This document shows, piece after piece, positions 22,060 through 31,590 of a stretch of DNA of 64,000 nt. This DNA comes from Chaetoceros tenuissimus (taxonomy: Eukaryota > Bacillariophyta > Thalassiosirophyceae > Chaetocerotales > Chaetocerotaceae). The stretch is taken from the NCBI GenBank assembly GCA_021927905.1, contig BLLK01000020.1:1860001-1924000 (forward strand). Direction: 5' to 3'. A program made the position numbers and the translations under genes. Numbering within the stretch: the first letter of the stretch is position 1; each line of letters opens with the position of its first letter. The notes under the pieces are model-generated. The model was not told where the DNA came from. It was given only the letters and a program-made list of their open reading frames with translations, and did no database searches.

Positions 22060-23371
22060 TTAGAAGGCAGGAATATGTTCGCTCATGTAAGCCTTTGTTT
22101 CGTCAACCTTTGCTGCCCAGTCTCCAAATCTATTTGCCAAGCTGTTAAGACCCTTTTCGTCCAACACTCTTGGCATTACCCAACTAACTTCTACAACTCC
22201 ATCTACTTGATCCATGCTCCCCTATTAGTTCGCAAGAAAATATTGTTAAGTCAAGGTGAAGTGATGTCTTGATGTACATAGATAATTCCAAATCATGTTG
22301 ACTTGTTTTTTATCCATGACAAGTACATGGTATGCAAAAACGTCTTCTCACCTTAATCAAGCCCAAACTCAAAGCCTTCATAACTACCCACTCAACTTGT
22401 TCTAGTCCGATCATCAATCTATCAGCAATTTCACTAAATTTCAACAAACGATCATGACTTTCTTTCTCAAATACCATGTGAATCAATGCCAAGAGCATAA
22501 TTTTTTCCTCAACAACTTTTACGTCGCATCCCTTTTGAGCCAAATGCTTTTCATATTCTTGCAACGTACTTGGATCTGACAATACCGATCCTTCTGCAGC
22601 AGAAGTCATCAAATCTACCAAATATTGATTTTCAGTACCTTTCAAACATTCCAACAATCCTTGATTGTCATATACCACTGTTCCCAAATTATAAACTCCT
22701 TCACCCATCAATGCCGCAAGACAAAGATCTGTAGCCAAGGTTTTCTTTTCGTCTTCAGATAGACTTGTCAAAGGAGTATAATGCAAGAATTCAATAGCTG
22801 AATGATAATAGTTCTGCGCCGGTCCTGTGATTTTCGCCAAGTGCATAGCAGTCTGATGATAGGCAGAATGTACACTTGCAATTTCACTTTCTGTGCTTGC
22901 AGAAAGTTGCTGCAATGTGATTTTGTTTTCTTTCAAAAAGGTCTGGATAGTACTCACGATATCAGAACTTGGAGAAGAGTTTGCCATTAATGTCAATAGG
23001 TGAAGTTTAGCTTGTGCAAACAATTTTGCATGAGGCGCTGATTGGATCTCATCCGTGGCCATGAGTTCAGAAAGAATGTCAGTATCTCTGGATACATTGC
23101 ATGCGATTCTTGTCAACATGAGAGGATTCAATTTCGACTTTAGTTTGAATAGGATATTGTATATATTTGAAAAGTTTGTTGACGAGTCTGGAAGTGTGAT
23201 ACAGTTTGTTGGAGAGGATGTAAAGGAAAGGATCTCAACTGTTAGTTGATGGTAAAGTTTGGATTCTAATAGGGAACTTGCTGATGCATAGAATTCCGAT
23301 GCCGACTCGTGTGCCGATGACATGGAATTCAAGAGTTCAATTGACGATGCTGTAGGGTCTTGATAGCTCAT
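22060..23371 (-). CDS. RPN9: 26S proteasome non-ATPase regulatory subunit Rpn9 / PSMD13
   Basis: Two exons on the minus strand, 23371-22352 and 22221-22060, with a 130 bp intron, give 393 residues, close to the usual 376-393 for this subunit. The body is a helical-repeat (TPR-like) array, with YHQTAMHLAKITGPAQNYYHSAIEFLHYTPL as the conserved central block. It is followed by a PCI winged helix: DRLLKFSEIADRLMIGLEQVEWVVMKALSLGLIKGSMDQVDGVVEVSWVMPRVLD. The second exon supplies the end of that winged helix and the C-terminal helix, and is needed for the match. This subunit is a structural part of the 19S lid in nucleus and cytosol. The start is the ATG at 23371; a TTG upstream is ignored. Confidence 0.9.
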
Positions 23372-23712
23372 TTTGGTATTATATGTTTTGTCTATGGTCA
23401 AGAAATGAGTACGAGCTTTGGAGATATGTTTGTATCAACTTTGCATTCATTTTGCACTGCTCCCACTTTTTCAGCAGGAGAGAGAGGAGAAAGCCAAAGA
23501 AGCCTCTCGAAATGATTTAGCCTGGCAGGGGGGTCTTCCAATATATGGCTAGAAAATGGATTTCAATGATCTATCTACTACTACGTTCTACTAGACTGCT
23601 TTTGCATGAATATTTTCGTCGCAGTGGGAGAAATGCCAATACCAAATAGAAAAGTTATAATAGTTGACACTATATTCAGTATGAAACTGCACAATAAAGT
23701 TAATTGCTACCA
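23372..23712. other. Intergenic region
   Basis: 341 bases between two minus-strand genes, containing the Rpn9 promoter. Nothing distinctive seen. Confidence 0.4.
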
Positions 23713-25170
23713 TTAGCTCTCAACTGATAAGTTTTCCAAACTTGTTGTAATATCTCCTCTTGAAATATTTTTGGGTTTGATTAAAATGCCAGTCTGAGAG
23801 TCTTTTACAACATGCACGATGTCACCACAATTTTGTTCTATAAACTTTAATAGTTGCCCTTTTTTCCTCTTTCGGTTTGATGCTTGTTGTGATTTCCTAT
23901 CGTTTTTACCATTGGAAATATCAATTTTGGGAAGGGGATTACCTGGCCAAACTTTCTCCCATACCTTTGGAATATTGGATAAATGTATGCCCTTGTCGCC
24001 ATATTCTAGCAAAACAGCAATAAGTCTAGGTTTGAATAACTTCAAATCTTCATCATCCTCAAAGTTTTGTTGGTGCGATTCATCTGCAAAAGATGTCCGT
24101 TTTTCAGCTTTCTTTTGAACTTCTAACATTAGATGAATTGAGTGCATAGGATTCTTTTGGCTATCATCGACCCCACCCTTGACCAAGTGCTCATATGCAC
24201 TTTTTAGTGCTTGGAAATCTTTTGTCGATGAATTTCCATCACTCTTTTCATCATCATTAGTTTCTTGGTGACGAATCTTATCAGGATGGCAATACTTGGC
24301 TTTCTGCAAATATGAGTTTCTAACAAGCTGATTCCGCACATCATCTTCTAGTCCCAAGACTATGTCTACATCTAACCCTAACAACTTGCAACTAGAGGCA
24401 TACACTCGACTGCATTCGCGTCGAAGATATTTCGCAATTATTCGATGTCTCTCAGTATTTGCCATGTCGGCGAGATCAGCCGCGTAATTTCCTGCATTAT
24501 CTTTCACATCGTCATACATTCCATGCACTTCATGCAAATACTTCACCAACTCGATATGTCCACCCCAACTGGCCTTATGGAAACATGTCCTGCCCTGATT
24601 CTGTGTCAATTTGACATCCATATTTGGATGAGAAAGAATCCATGACGCCATTTTCAGGAGGTCATTCCCTCGATGAAAAGGGCAAATACCAGTCCAATGC
24701 AAGATATTACAGCCAAAGTCATTCACTTCTTTACTCAATACGACAGGATTATCTGGCAAAGCAGCCAAATATTGACAAATATGTAAATGATTCTGCCAAA
24801 CAGCCAATTGAAACGGCGAAACACCATGCTTTGCTTTCGCATGTGGATTAGCATTGAATTCATGTATAAAAATTTTCACCATTTCCAAATGACCATTCCT
24901 ACAACAGTAATGAAGTGGTGTGCGACCTTTGGCTTTCCTACTTGTCACTGAAATATCTACATTGAAAAATGGGTCCGCTGCGTCTAGTAAATAACGAACT
25001 ACTTCAATTTGGTTGCATCCTGCTGCCCAATGAAGAGGAGTACATCCTGACGAATCTGATGTTTGTTGGATTTGCAGTTTTGAGTATTTGCCAAGGGTCA
25101 CAATATCTCCTGTTTTCGCTGCTTCAAGAATGATACTATGCTCACTTTCACCACACGCTGAATCTTTCAT
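23713..25170 (-). CDS. Ankyrin-repeat protein with internal J-domain
   Basis: Single exon, 485 residues from the ATG at 25170. Residues about 10-245 form ankyrin repeats (SGCTPLHWAAGCNQIEVVRYLLDA, KGRTPLHYCCRNGHLEMVKIFI and further copies). After them, around residues 255-330, is a DnaJ-type domain: CKLLGLD, RNSYLQKAKYCHPDK, FQALKSAYEHL. The HPDK tetrapeptide and the preceding basic helix are the J-domain features that contact Hsp70. An insertion rich in Asp and Ser separates HPDK from the last helix. The C-terminal 120 residues are basic, with a KKGQLLKFIEQNCGDIVHV segment resembling a short winged-helix or OST-HTH-like fold (inference). Probably a cytosolic Hsp70 co-chaperone recruited by ankyrin contacts. 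Confidence 0.85.
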   Translation of the reverse strand: MKDSACGESEHSIILEAAKTGDIVTLGKYSKLQIQQTSDSSGCTPLHWAAGCNQIEVVRYLLDAADPFFNVDISVTSRKAKGRTPLHYCCRNGHLEMVKIFIHEFNANPHAKAKHGVSPFQLAVWQNHLHICQYLAALPDNPVVLSKEVNDFGCNILHWTGICPFHRGNDLLKMASWILSHPNMDVKLTQNQGRTCFHKASWGGHIELVKYLHEVHGMYDDVKDNAGNYAADLADMANTERHRIIAKYLRRECSRVYASSCKLLGLDVDIVLGLEDDVRNQLVRNSYLQKAKYCHPDKIRHQETNDDEKSDGNSSTKDFQALKSAYEHLVKGGVDDSQKNPMHSIHLMLEVQKKAEKRTSFADESHQQNFEDDEDLKLFKPRLIAVLLEYGDKGIHLSNIPKVWEKVWPGNPLPKIDISNGKNDRKSQQASNRKRKKGQLLKFIEQNCGDIVHVVKDSQTGILIKPKNISRGDITTSLENLSVES

Positions 25171-25786
25171 AACATATGATTTAAACTATATAACTTCATT
25201 CATACGAAACAACATCTGCGTATATTACCTGCGCTATTGGTAAAATATGAAATATGAAGCAAATTTCAAATTCATTGGTCTCGCATCTCGCAGGTCTCGC
25301 ATCCCCCCTTTTACTTGGCTAGAGTTTCTATCCAAATAGAGTTTATAGAAAAAGTAAGTAGTATGTTGTTACTATTTTTAAAATCGAATACATTCAGCAA
25401 CCGAGCAAATTTGGAAGCGACTTGAAGTACTGCGTTTACTTTGGTGATTCTTGTTGGTATTTTTTCCTAAGAGTACGGTGGTTTTTTATACCAAGTAGTA
25501 AATAGTAGCATTTATATTAGATACTCGTTATTGAAATTGAGAACATTAACTCTGAGTACTTATGAATTCAAAATTGTTTATCTTACACATACTTTTATTA
25601 AGAATTTCGAACATAATTGTCTGGAATATCTCACCCAGATACTATTCAGAATACTCAAAATCTTGACAAGACGCATACTTGAAAAAGAGAGGCAGTGTCA
25701 TCATCTACTATTCTAATCCTGAACTCTAATAGACCACACTGGCAAGTACCATATCTATATCTGTATGCATGTCATTCGCCATTGAT
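25171..25786. other. Intergenic region with short direct repeat
   Basis: 616 AT-rich bases. The 11-mer GGTCTCGCATC occurs at 25277-25287 and again at 25293-25303. It lies in the promoter of the ankyrin-DnaJ gene. No coding ORF recognised. Confidence 0.4.
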
Positions 25787-26002
25787 TCACTTGCTATCCT
25801 TAATTGACTCAGGACTCAAGTCAAATGGATCTTTGGCGCCTTTGCCATGTCTAGCAGAAACATCAATCTCTTCCTTTTCAGGGTCTGGCTTCTTTGGACC
25901 GTCACTTTTGCTTGGCTCGCTCATGGATGGAAAGTGGAAGGAAGGTTTTGTAATAACTGGTGTTCTCAGAAAATCAGCAGCTTTTATTTCAATTAGCTGC
26001 AT
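25787..26002 (-). CDS. Small hypothetical protein
   Basis: A 71-residue ORF from the ATG at 26002. The N-terminal 30 residues are hydrophobic and basic with few acidic residues and could be a mitochondrial presequence. The rest is charged (EPSKSDGPKKPDPEKEEID, then ARHGKGAKDPFDLSPESIKD). The composition is unlike random AT-rich sequence here, which supports it being coding, but I recognise no family. A shorter form starting at an internal ATG (MSEPSK) is equally possible, and an upstream exon cannot be excluded. Confidence 0.4.
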   Translation of the reverse strand: MQLIEIKAADFLRTPVITKPSFHFPSMSEPSKSDGPKKPDPEKEEIDVSARHGKGAKDPFDLSPESIKDSK

Positions 26003-26502
26003 CAAAGTAGTACTTCGGGAGTGTAAGCAGTAGCACCAGTGCAACAGTCAAAATTGGCTGGGAGTTGAAGTTGGCAGGGGCTGCGAAATATCTACACAGT
26101 TTCATCCTGTAGTACTTACAGGTACGTATTGTAATACATGAAAGAAAGAGATGGAAAGAGAAGAAAAATGTTCTCTAAGTTTTGTAAGTATCAAATAGAA
26201 AGAAAAAAAAGTAAAAATGAACTGCAGTGTCATGTTCATCAGTGATGATCTCTTTAATTAAATTCCAAAAAGTAGGTTTTTCATTATTTCTATTGGAACA
26301 GGTAAAATGTCTGACAAATGTGATACAAGGCTGAAATTTCGTCTTACTGCATATTTTCATTTGCATTGAGTGATGTAGTAATTTGTAAAAAATTGTTATA
26401 ATAATATTATTTTGTGTGCAAACATAGTTGTAGTTACACGGTAAGAGGTTTCAAGTTTCCAAACCAATACTTTCATTCTTTTGCTTGTTCCATTCCATAT
26501 TT
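26003..26502. other. Intergenic region
   Basis: 500 very AT-rich bases with no recognised feature. Confidence 0.4.
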
Positions 26503-27201
26503 TTAAAGATCCTTGAAACTTGGATATTTCTCCTTTAAACTTGCCAAAGCACTGCTCTCTTCATGAGTCTTTGGCATATGTGCGTACATTCTATTTGTTA
26601 CCTCAGCCTGATTGTCACCAAAAACTGCACTTGGCCCAGTCATATCCATAGCAAACATAAACAATCCCATTGCAAGTGAACTACTAACAGCTATACCTGG
26701 CTTCTTTGACATTGCTCCCATTACGAATCCTCCCGCCATTCCTCCAATTGCTGCATTAAATGAATCGGATTTTCCTCTAGCTGCTTCAGCTGTGCATTCT
26801 GCTGCCGCGAAAGCTGTTGCTGCTGATGCCATCCAAAAAGATGGGCGAGCAATTGCGCGCATAATAGCCTTGCTATCCGATGTTGCTGTTTTTGCTGCAA
26901 ATCTGCCTGCTGACTGAATAGCATCTGGATACCATGCTAATTGACAAGCCGCAAAAAATGTTCCAGCTCCTGCTCCAACACACTATTATTCATAACGGAC
27001 TGTTAGAAGAAAGGAGATCTATAACAAAAACATTAAACACTCTATTTTTTGTTTCCTAGTTGTGTTCGCCTAGCTAAATAAAGTTGTGAAAGTGCATTTA
27101 GTACTTACTCCTGCATTCACCGTTCTAGAGATACATGACCCCTCCACCTTTGCAGGGCGATCCATAGGTTCTCCCCAGAAATTTGTTTTCGATCCAGTCA
27201 T
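26503..27201 (-). CDS. Tim17/Tim22/Tim23-family protein, NDUFA11 (B14.7)-like
   Basis: Two exons on the minus strand, 27201-27109 and 26982-26503, with a 126 bp GTAAGT-AG intron, give 190 residues. The join reads SRTVNAG CVGAGAGTFFAACQL. Glycine-zipper membrane spans with GAGAGT, GGMAGGFVMGA and the signature ECTAEAARGKSDSFNAAIGG place it in the Tim17/22/23 superfamily. Four short spans and a small soluble C-terminus resemble NDUFA11/B14.7, an inner-membrane subunit of respiratory complex I, more than the translocase subunits. That assignment is by family resemblance; an outer or inner membrane Tim17-like protein remains possible. The N-terminus (TGSKTNFWGEPMDRPAKVEG) has no cleavable presequence, as expected for this family. 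Confidence 0.7.
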
Positions 27202-28861
27202 GGTTTCCTATTGCATCCAATCCGAAAAGAGTATGTAGAACTTCCTCTTCCGACGTGATTTTCATTGATCAGTGTAGTTGCTGCACTAAGCACTAATAAA
27301 CTGAAACTGCTTGCTAAAGGAGAGGTAAAAATGGGGAAACAAGAGGAAGGAATTTGATGGTAAGTACTATCCAGGCAAAATTGGCAGAGACTACGTGTGG
27401 TACGTAATAAAAGGTAGTTTTTGGAAAAATTCATTCTATGTATTCATTATGTATGTTTCAAAATCATCTTCTTTTTTAACACCACTTCGTTTTTAATTAT
27501 AATTTCATAATTAAAATGTGCTTAACAAGAATAGGATTTCAACAGGTCAAATAGAAATCAAAAAGAACACCATTTTCATGACGGTATATAAACCGTATAC
27601 AGTAAGGAGAAAATAGAACCCGTTGAGCACCACACATCTTCATCTCTCATCTCTCACTATTTCCAACCGCTTGTTTCAAACACAACATAATTAAAATTGA
27701 CGAGTTGTTTGGCCACAATCTCATAATTTGAAGTAAGCAAGTTTCTTCTGCGATCTTTGAATATTCATATGTCTGAAGGCATAAATCTCACCTAGAAGAA
27801 TGAATAGCTAAGAAATAAATGGTAAGATTCTGAACCTGTAAAAGGAAAGGTGTTTGCGAGACTTTGACATCCATTATCAACTGTGATAAAAAATGAAGTT
27901 CAATTTTCTAGTGATGATATGCTTGTTTAATCATTCATGCGTGTCAAATGAGTACTAGCCTTGGCAGGTCAGTGTGATATAAGAAAAGCAATCCTGAAGA
28001 AATTGTTGTATTTGGAGAGGAAGATTCTGCCGATGATGATGACCCATCCATATCATAGACCTGTACTGAAATTTTGTGTTGATTCTTTTTGTCGGCTTCC
28101 GAAAGGAAGTGGATGAAGAGGGTCGCACTGTACCGTGTCGAGAAAAGCGATGCACCACCAACTTAGGCACTTGAGAAAACCTTCCTTTCTTGATTTTTCC
28201 CCTTGACCTTTTTTGATTTTCACTTTCTCACCTTTGTTTTCTCTTTCGTTAGACAATGCTATTTTCCCTCATTACTTGAACTGACACCAAATATTATGAA
28301 ATTGCAACCATACTTTCCTATCGACAAAGGGGTAGTTGAAGTAACTCGACATCACTATCCCTAAATTAAGTAAGGAAACCTTTCCTTCTTTCCTTACTTC
28401 TCCAAGAAACTCCATTTTTCAGTAAAGCTGGAAACACGCATACTTTTTGGGGGGTTTTCTACACATGATGCAAGAAATTGTATTTGCTCCGAGAGATAAC
28501 CAATCTGACGACAATGAAGTAAGGAAGAGCTTCTTCATTTGACGAAGAAAAAGTTTTGAAATAAAGAGTCACACTAGCAACTGTATGGCTGGGTGCATAC
28601 TGATTTTTCTGATCAACTAGAGTTCTTAGATATGATTTTACCTATCTAAGTGTCTCCCTCAATCTTTTCCACTCCGTCTACTCTAGATGAAGAGGCAGTA
28701 TTTCAATGATATTACAATAACATAAAAAGTCAAATGTATTTTCTACAAAATAATTAGTTGAGTTATTTATTTTATTCCTATGTTCATTTTCTTCTATATA
28801 AGGCTCTTCACTCAAGCTGATCTAATGGTACAAGAGAATGTTTATTTGCTGATTTGGTTGA
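27202..28861. other. Gene-poor tract of about 1.7 kb
   Basis: This stretch lies between the Tim17-like gene start and the 3' end of the Arg-rich gene. It contains the palindromic TATA element noted separately and CT-rich tracts near 28180-28260 and 28380-28415. No ORF has convincing coding character on either strand. Confidence 0.4.
27581..27596. promoter_or_regulatory. Palindrome enclosing a TATA box
   Basis: The sequence ACGGT-ATATAA-ACCGT has perfect 5-bp inverted arms around an AT core containing TATAAA. A run with C/A-rich initiator-like character follows at 27625-27690. No ORF follows it on the plus strand. It could drive a non-coding transcript or be fortuitous. Confidence 0.3.
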
Positions 28862-31105
28862 TTAGTTATCCCAAAACTTTCCTAGAAATCCACCAATGCG
28901 TTTATCACAAGGTGTGTTGTAGTCCGAAATATAAGAAGTTCTGCTGCCGCGATTGTCTTGAGCATATTGATTTCTTGTTGAAAATCTTTGGTTGGTGTGA
29001 TCATTCTGTCTGAGAACTCTTGGAGTTATTTGCTCATTCCCAATCATTCCAACGCGTCTATCATTGCTAGTTGTGTAATCAGAAAATCCATTTGTTCGTC
29101 TTCTGGTTGAAGTTTGCCCTCCGATCATTCTATGAGTATCATCATGTCTGTTGTATGCAACCCCCTTCCTCTTCGGAGCAAGATTAGGACTATCTCCATT
29201 TGCCAAATGGCTACTTACTCTTGCAGCATTTGGTGTGACATAATCATTGAATCCATTCACAATAGGATTTCTACTACCTCTTCTAGGAGAACGAGTAGTC
29301 TGATCCACATTCCACTCTGCTTGAAGCTTCTGTTTTTCATTTCCGAAGCGATTTTCAAACTGAGTATCGTATCCTCCGCGTTGTTTCTCTTGGAATTGAC
29401 CATCACGAGACATGAACAAAGGTCCCATACGCTTCTGTCTCATTGGTTCCTGTTGTGCTCTGCCAAAAAGTCCTGAATTTCCAGCTCTGCCAAAGGATTG
29501 ATGTCCTGCCCGAGAACCTCTATGGTACATACGATCCTGTCTACCGTAATCTCCACGCATACGACTGTGTCTTTGAGGACTGTTTGGAGGAACTACATCA
29601 TCATCCATCATACCACGGTACTCATCTCCCAGACGATCCATACCATTATTTCTTCTCTCTCTGCCTCCCCGCATCTGACGATCCTGATTCATGTAAGCAC
29701 CATCATTAGCTCCATTTCTCATCATCTGGCGACCTGGACGGAAAAACTGTCTATCACCATTCGGTGCATTCTGCATTCGAGGCTCTGCGTTACGCCCCAT
29801 CTCAGAACGATCACGGAATTGATGACCTTCGAACTCAGATCTTTGAACAGCTTGCATTTGATGACCTTGATTTCGCAACTTCCCAACACGGTCCTGAAAG
29901 TAGCTAAAAGGCTGATATCCAAAAGCACGACGGCGGCGACCTTGTCCTTCCTCATGGATATCACGATCTGCAAATCCGCGACGATTGTAGTCTCCGTATC
30001 CACGATTCTCATCTCCAAAACCTCCTCTAGATTGCTGCCTCTGTCTATTCGTATATCCTCTCATGCGCACATCATCGGACTGTTCGTAAGCAAAACGACC
30101 ACCTCCAACATTCTCATCTCTTCCCATGGTTGGGTTGCGGTTGCGCATAGACTGACCAAATCCTTCTTCAGAATAGTAGGGAGATTCTCTTCTACTCATA
30201 GCGTTGTGACGGGATGTAGAATATCTGTTACTCTCTTGAGGTGGCTGGAACTGGCGTCGATGTGGCTCTCTATCCATTTTTTGTCTAGGAGAGAACTCTC
30301 TTCTGTGCATAGAGTTATGTCTTGAAGTGCTTCGAATTCTCTCATCTTCCAATGGACGTCTAGTATCGTATCCATGGTTCTGGAAATCATTTCCAAAAGA
30401 CTCGTCTTCTTCAGGATAATCCTCAACTGCATTTGACATTGGAGGAATAAATTCGCGATCTTCAGATTCATCCAAAGGAGATTCAGTGTAATCAAGAGAT
30501 CTTTCAACTCTTTCAGTATCAGGTGTTTCAGCATCATCCTTTGCAAGGGGAACCTTTCTACGAGGGATTGCAGACTTGTATTCGCCTCTTGGGGAATAAG
30601 ATTCATCACCCCTTGGTTGTACTCCTGGAGAGCTTACAACTTTGTATCTTCTAGGAGGAGCAGGTGCAGTATCGAATGGACGAGGCTGAACTCCTGGAGT
30701 AGATACGGTCTTGTACTTTCGCTGCTTCTCTGGTTCATCGTTCCATTTGACTCCGCCATCATTGATCTTCTTCTTCGCAACTGGCGTTTCTTCCTTCTTG
30801 GAAGTTTCCTCTTTCTTGGAATCTAAGGAGTCTTCAGGAGATTCCTTCTTCGCAGATAGAACAACTTTTCTCGGATAAGAAAACTTCTTTTCACTTGCAT
30901 CCATGTGGATTTTGTCGATTCTATTTCCACTTTTACTCTTCTCTCCAAGGATTGGAGCTGAAGATACAAATAGTTCGGAGGAAGTAGTGGTGGTTGTTGA
31001 CACTGGGTTGCTCACGGAATTGAGCTTTGCCGGAGTGAAGGCATCAATAGTATTAAGGGAACCTAGCAATAGAGCTGAAAGGGCTAGAGAAATTCTGGTC
31101 TGCAT
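28862..31105 (-). CDS. Arg/Gln/Gly-rich disordered protein with plastid-type presequence
   Basis: Single exon, 747 residues from the ATG at 31105. A signal peptide (residues 1-21) ends in DAFTP, the diatom plastid-entry motif. Most of the mature protein is disordered and rich in Arg, Gly, Gln, Asn and Asp, with RG and RR pairs and almost no hydrophobic core. Internal repeats are visible. YKTVSTPGVQPR and YKVVSSPGVQPR lie near residues 130-165. STSRHNSMHRRE and STSRHNAMSRRE lie near 260-310. A C-terminal motif repeated three times is NGFNDYVTPNAARV, NGFSDYTTSNDRRV and SYISDYNTPCDKRI. No enzyme domain is seen. The basic RG-rich nature suggests binding of RNA or acidic polymers in the plastid or secretory system (inference). 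Antisense ORFs over it are shadows. Confidence 0.75.
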   Translation of the reverse strand: MQTRISLALSALLLGSLNTIDAFTPAKLNSVSNPVSTTTTTSSELFVSSAPILGEKSKSGNRIDKIHMDASEKKFSYPRKVVLSAKKESPEDSLDSKKEETSKKEETPVAKKKINDGGVKWNDEPEKQRKYKTVSTPGVQPRPFDTAPAPPRRYKVVSSPGVQPRGDESYSPRGEYKSAIPRRKVPLAKDDAETPDTERVERSLDYTESPLDESEDREFIPPMSNAVEDYPEEDESFGNDFQNHGYDTRRPLEDERIRSTSRHNSMHRREFSPRQKMDREPHRRQFQPPQESNRYSTSRHNAMSRRESPYYSEEGFGQSMRNRNPTMGRDENVGGGRFAYEQSDDVRMRGYTNRQRQQSRGGFGDENRGYGDYNRRGFADRDIHEEGQGRRRRAFGYQPFSYFQDRVGKLRNQGHQMQAVQRSEFEGHQFRDRSEMGRNAEPRMQNAPNGDRQFFRPGRQMMRNGANDGAYMNQDRQMRGGRERRNNGMDRLGDEYRGMMDDDVVPPNSPQRHSRMRGDYGRQDRMYHRGSRAGHQSFGRAGNSGLFGRAQQEPMRQKRMGPLFMSRDGQFQEKQRGGYDTQFENRFGNEKQKLQAEWNVDQTTRSPRRGSRNPIVNGFNDYVTPNAARVSSHLANGDSPNLAPKRKGVAYNRHDDTHRMIGGQTSTRRRTNGFSDYTTSNDRRVGMIGNEQITPRVLRQNDHTNQRFSTRNQYAQDNRGSRTSYISDYNTPCDKRIGGFLGKFWDN

Positions 31106-31590
31106 GGTCTTCTATCGCAACTTTTTTCACTAATGAACGGAAGGGCAAACTGACAAAAGTTGAGACGTAAATAATATCTGATCTCAATGAATTGAGAGTT
31201 TTTCTTTTTTATGAGAAAGAGTTCGAATATATGAATTATGAGGCTGGCACAGAGAGGTCAATAGTCATGAGATTTGATAGGTTGGCACAGATGAGTAATA
31301 GATTTACCTTGGGAAGAAAACTGTGCTTTAGCTCAATGATGTCAGAAAAATGTCTTAATTTAGTATTGCGTACTAATGTAGCTTTACAAATGAGTTAGTC
31401 CCGTAAGGTTGAAAAGAAGCAATGATGGACGAAGAACACATCACTGATGATGAGTGATGAGTGATGAGTGATGAGTGATGAGGTAGCGTAGCTGAAGAGA
31501 AAAGTCAAGAACTATGCGAGATTGGTTTAGAAAGTATTGTTGTAGTATTTACCACAGTTACATTCGCTACTATCATATATATTCTCTACA
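31106..31590. other. Divergent intergenic region with minisatellite
   Basis: 485 bases between two divergent plastid-signal genes, so a shared promoter region is likely. It contains the TGATGAG repeat listed separately. Confidence 0.45.
31445..31482. repeat. TGATGAG heptanucleotide tandem repeat
   Basis: About five head-to-tail copies of a 7-bp unit (GATGAGT in one register), essentially without mismatch, about 110 bases upstream of the LPA1/Rep27-like start. Confidence 0.8.

Noticed and set aside
28053-28256. Charged 67-codon ORF in the second gene-poor tract
   Set aside because: Lys/Glu/Gly-rich composition comes from a purine-rich strand opposite a CT-rich tract; no start context or homology is visible.
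29498-30325. A 275-codon plus-strand ORF opposite the Arg-rich gene
   Set aside because: It is the antisense of Arg/Ser/Asp-rich coding sequence, where stop codons are depleted on the other strand. It lacks domains and is rich in Ser, Thr, Ile and His as expected of such a shadow.
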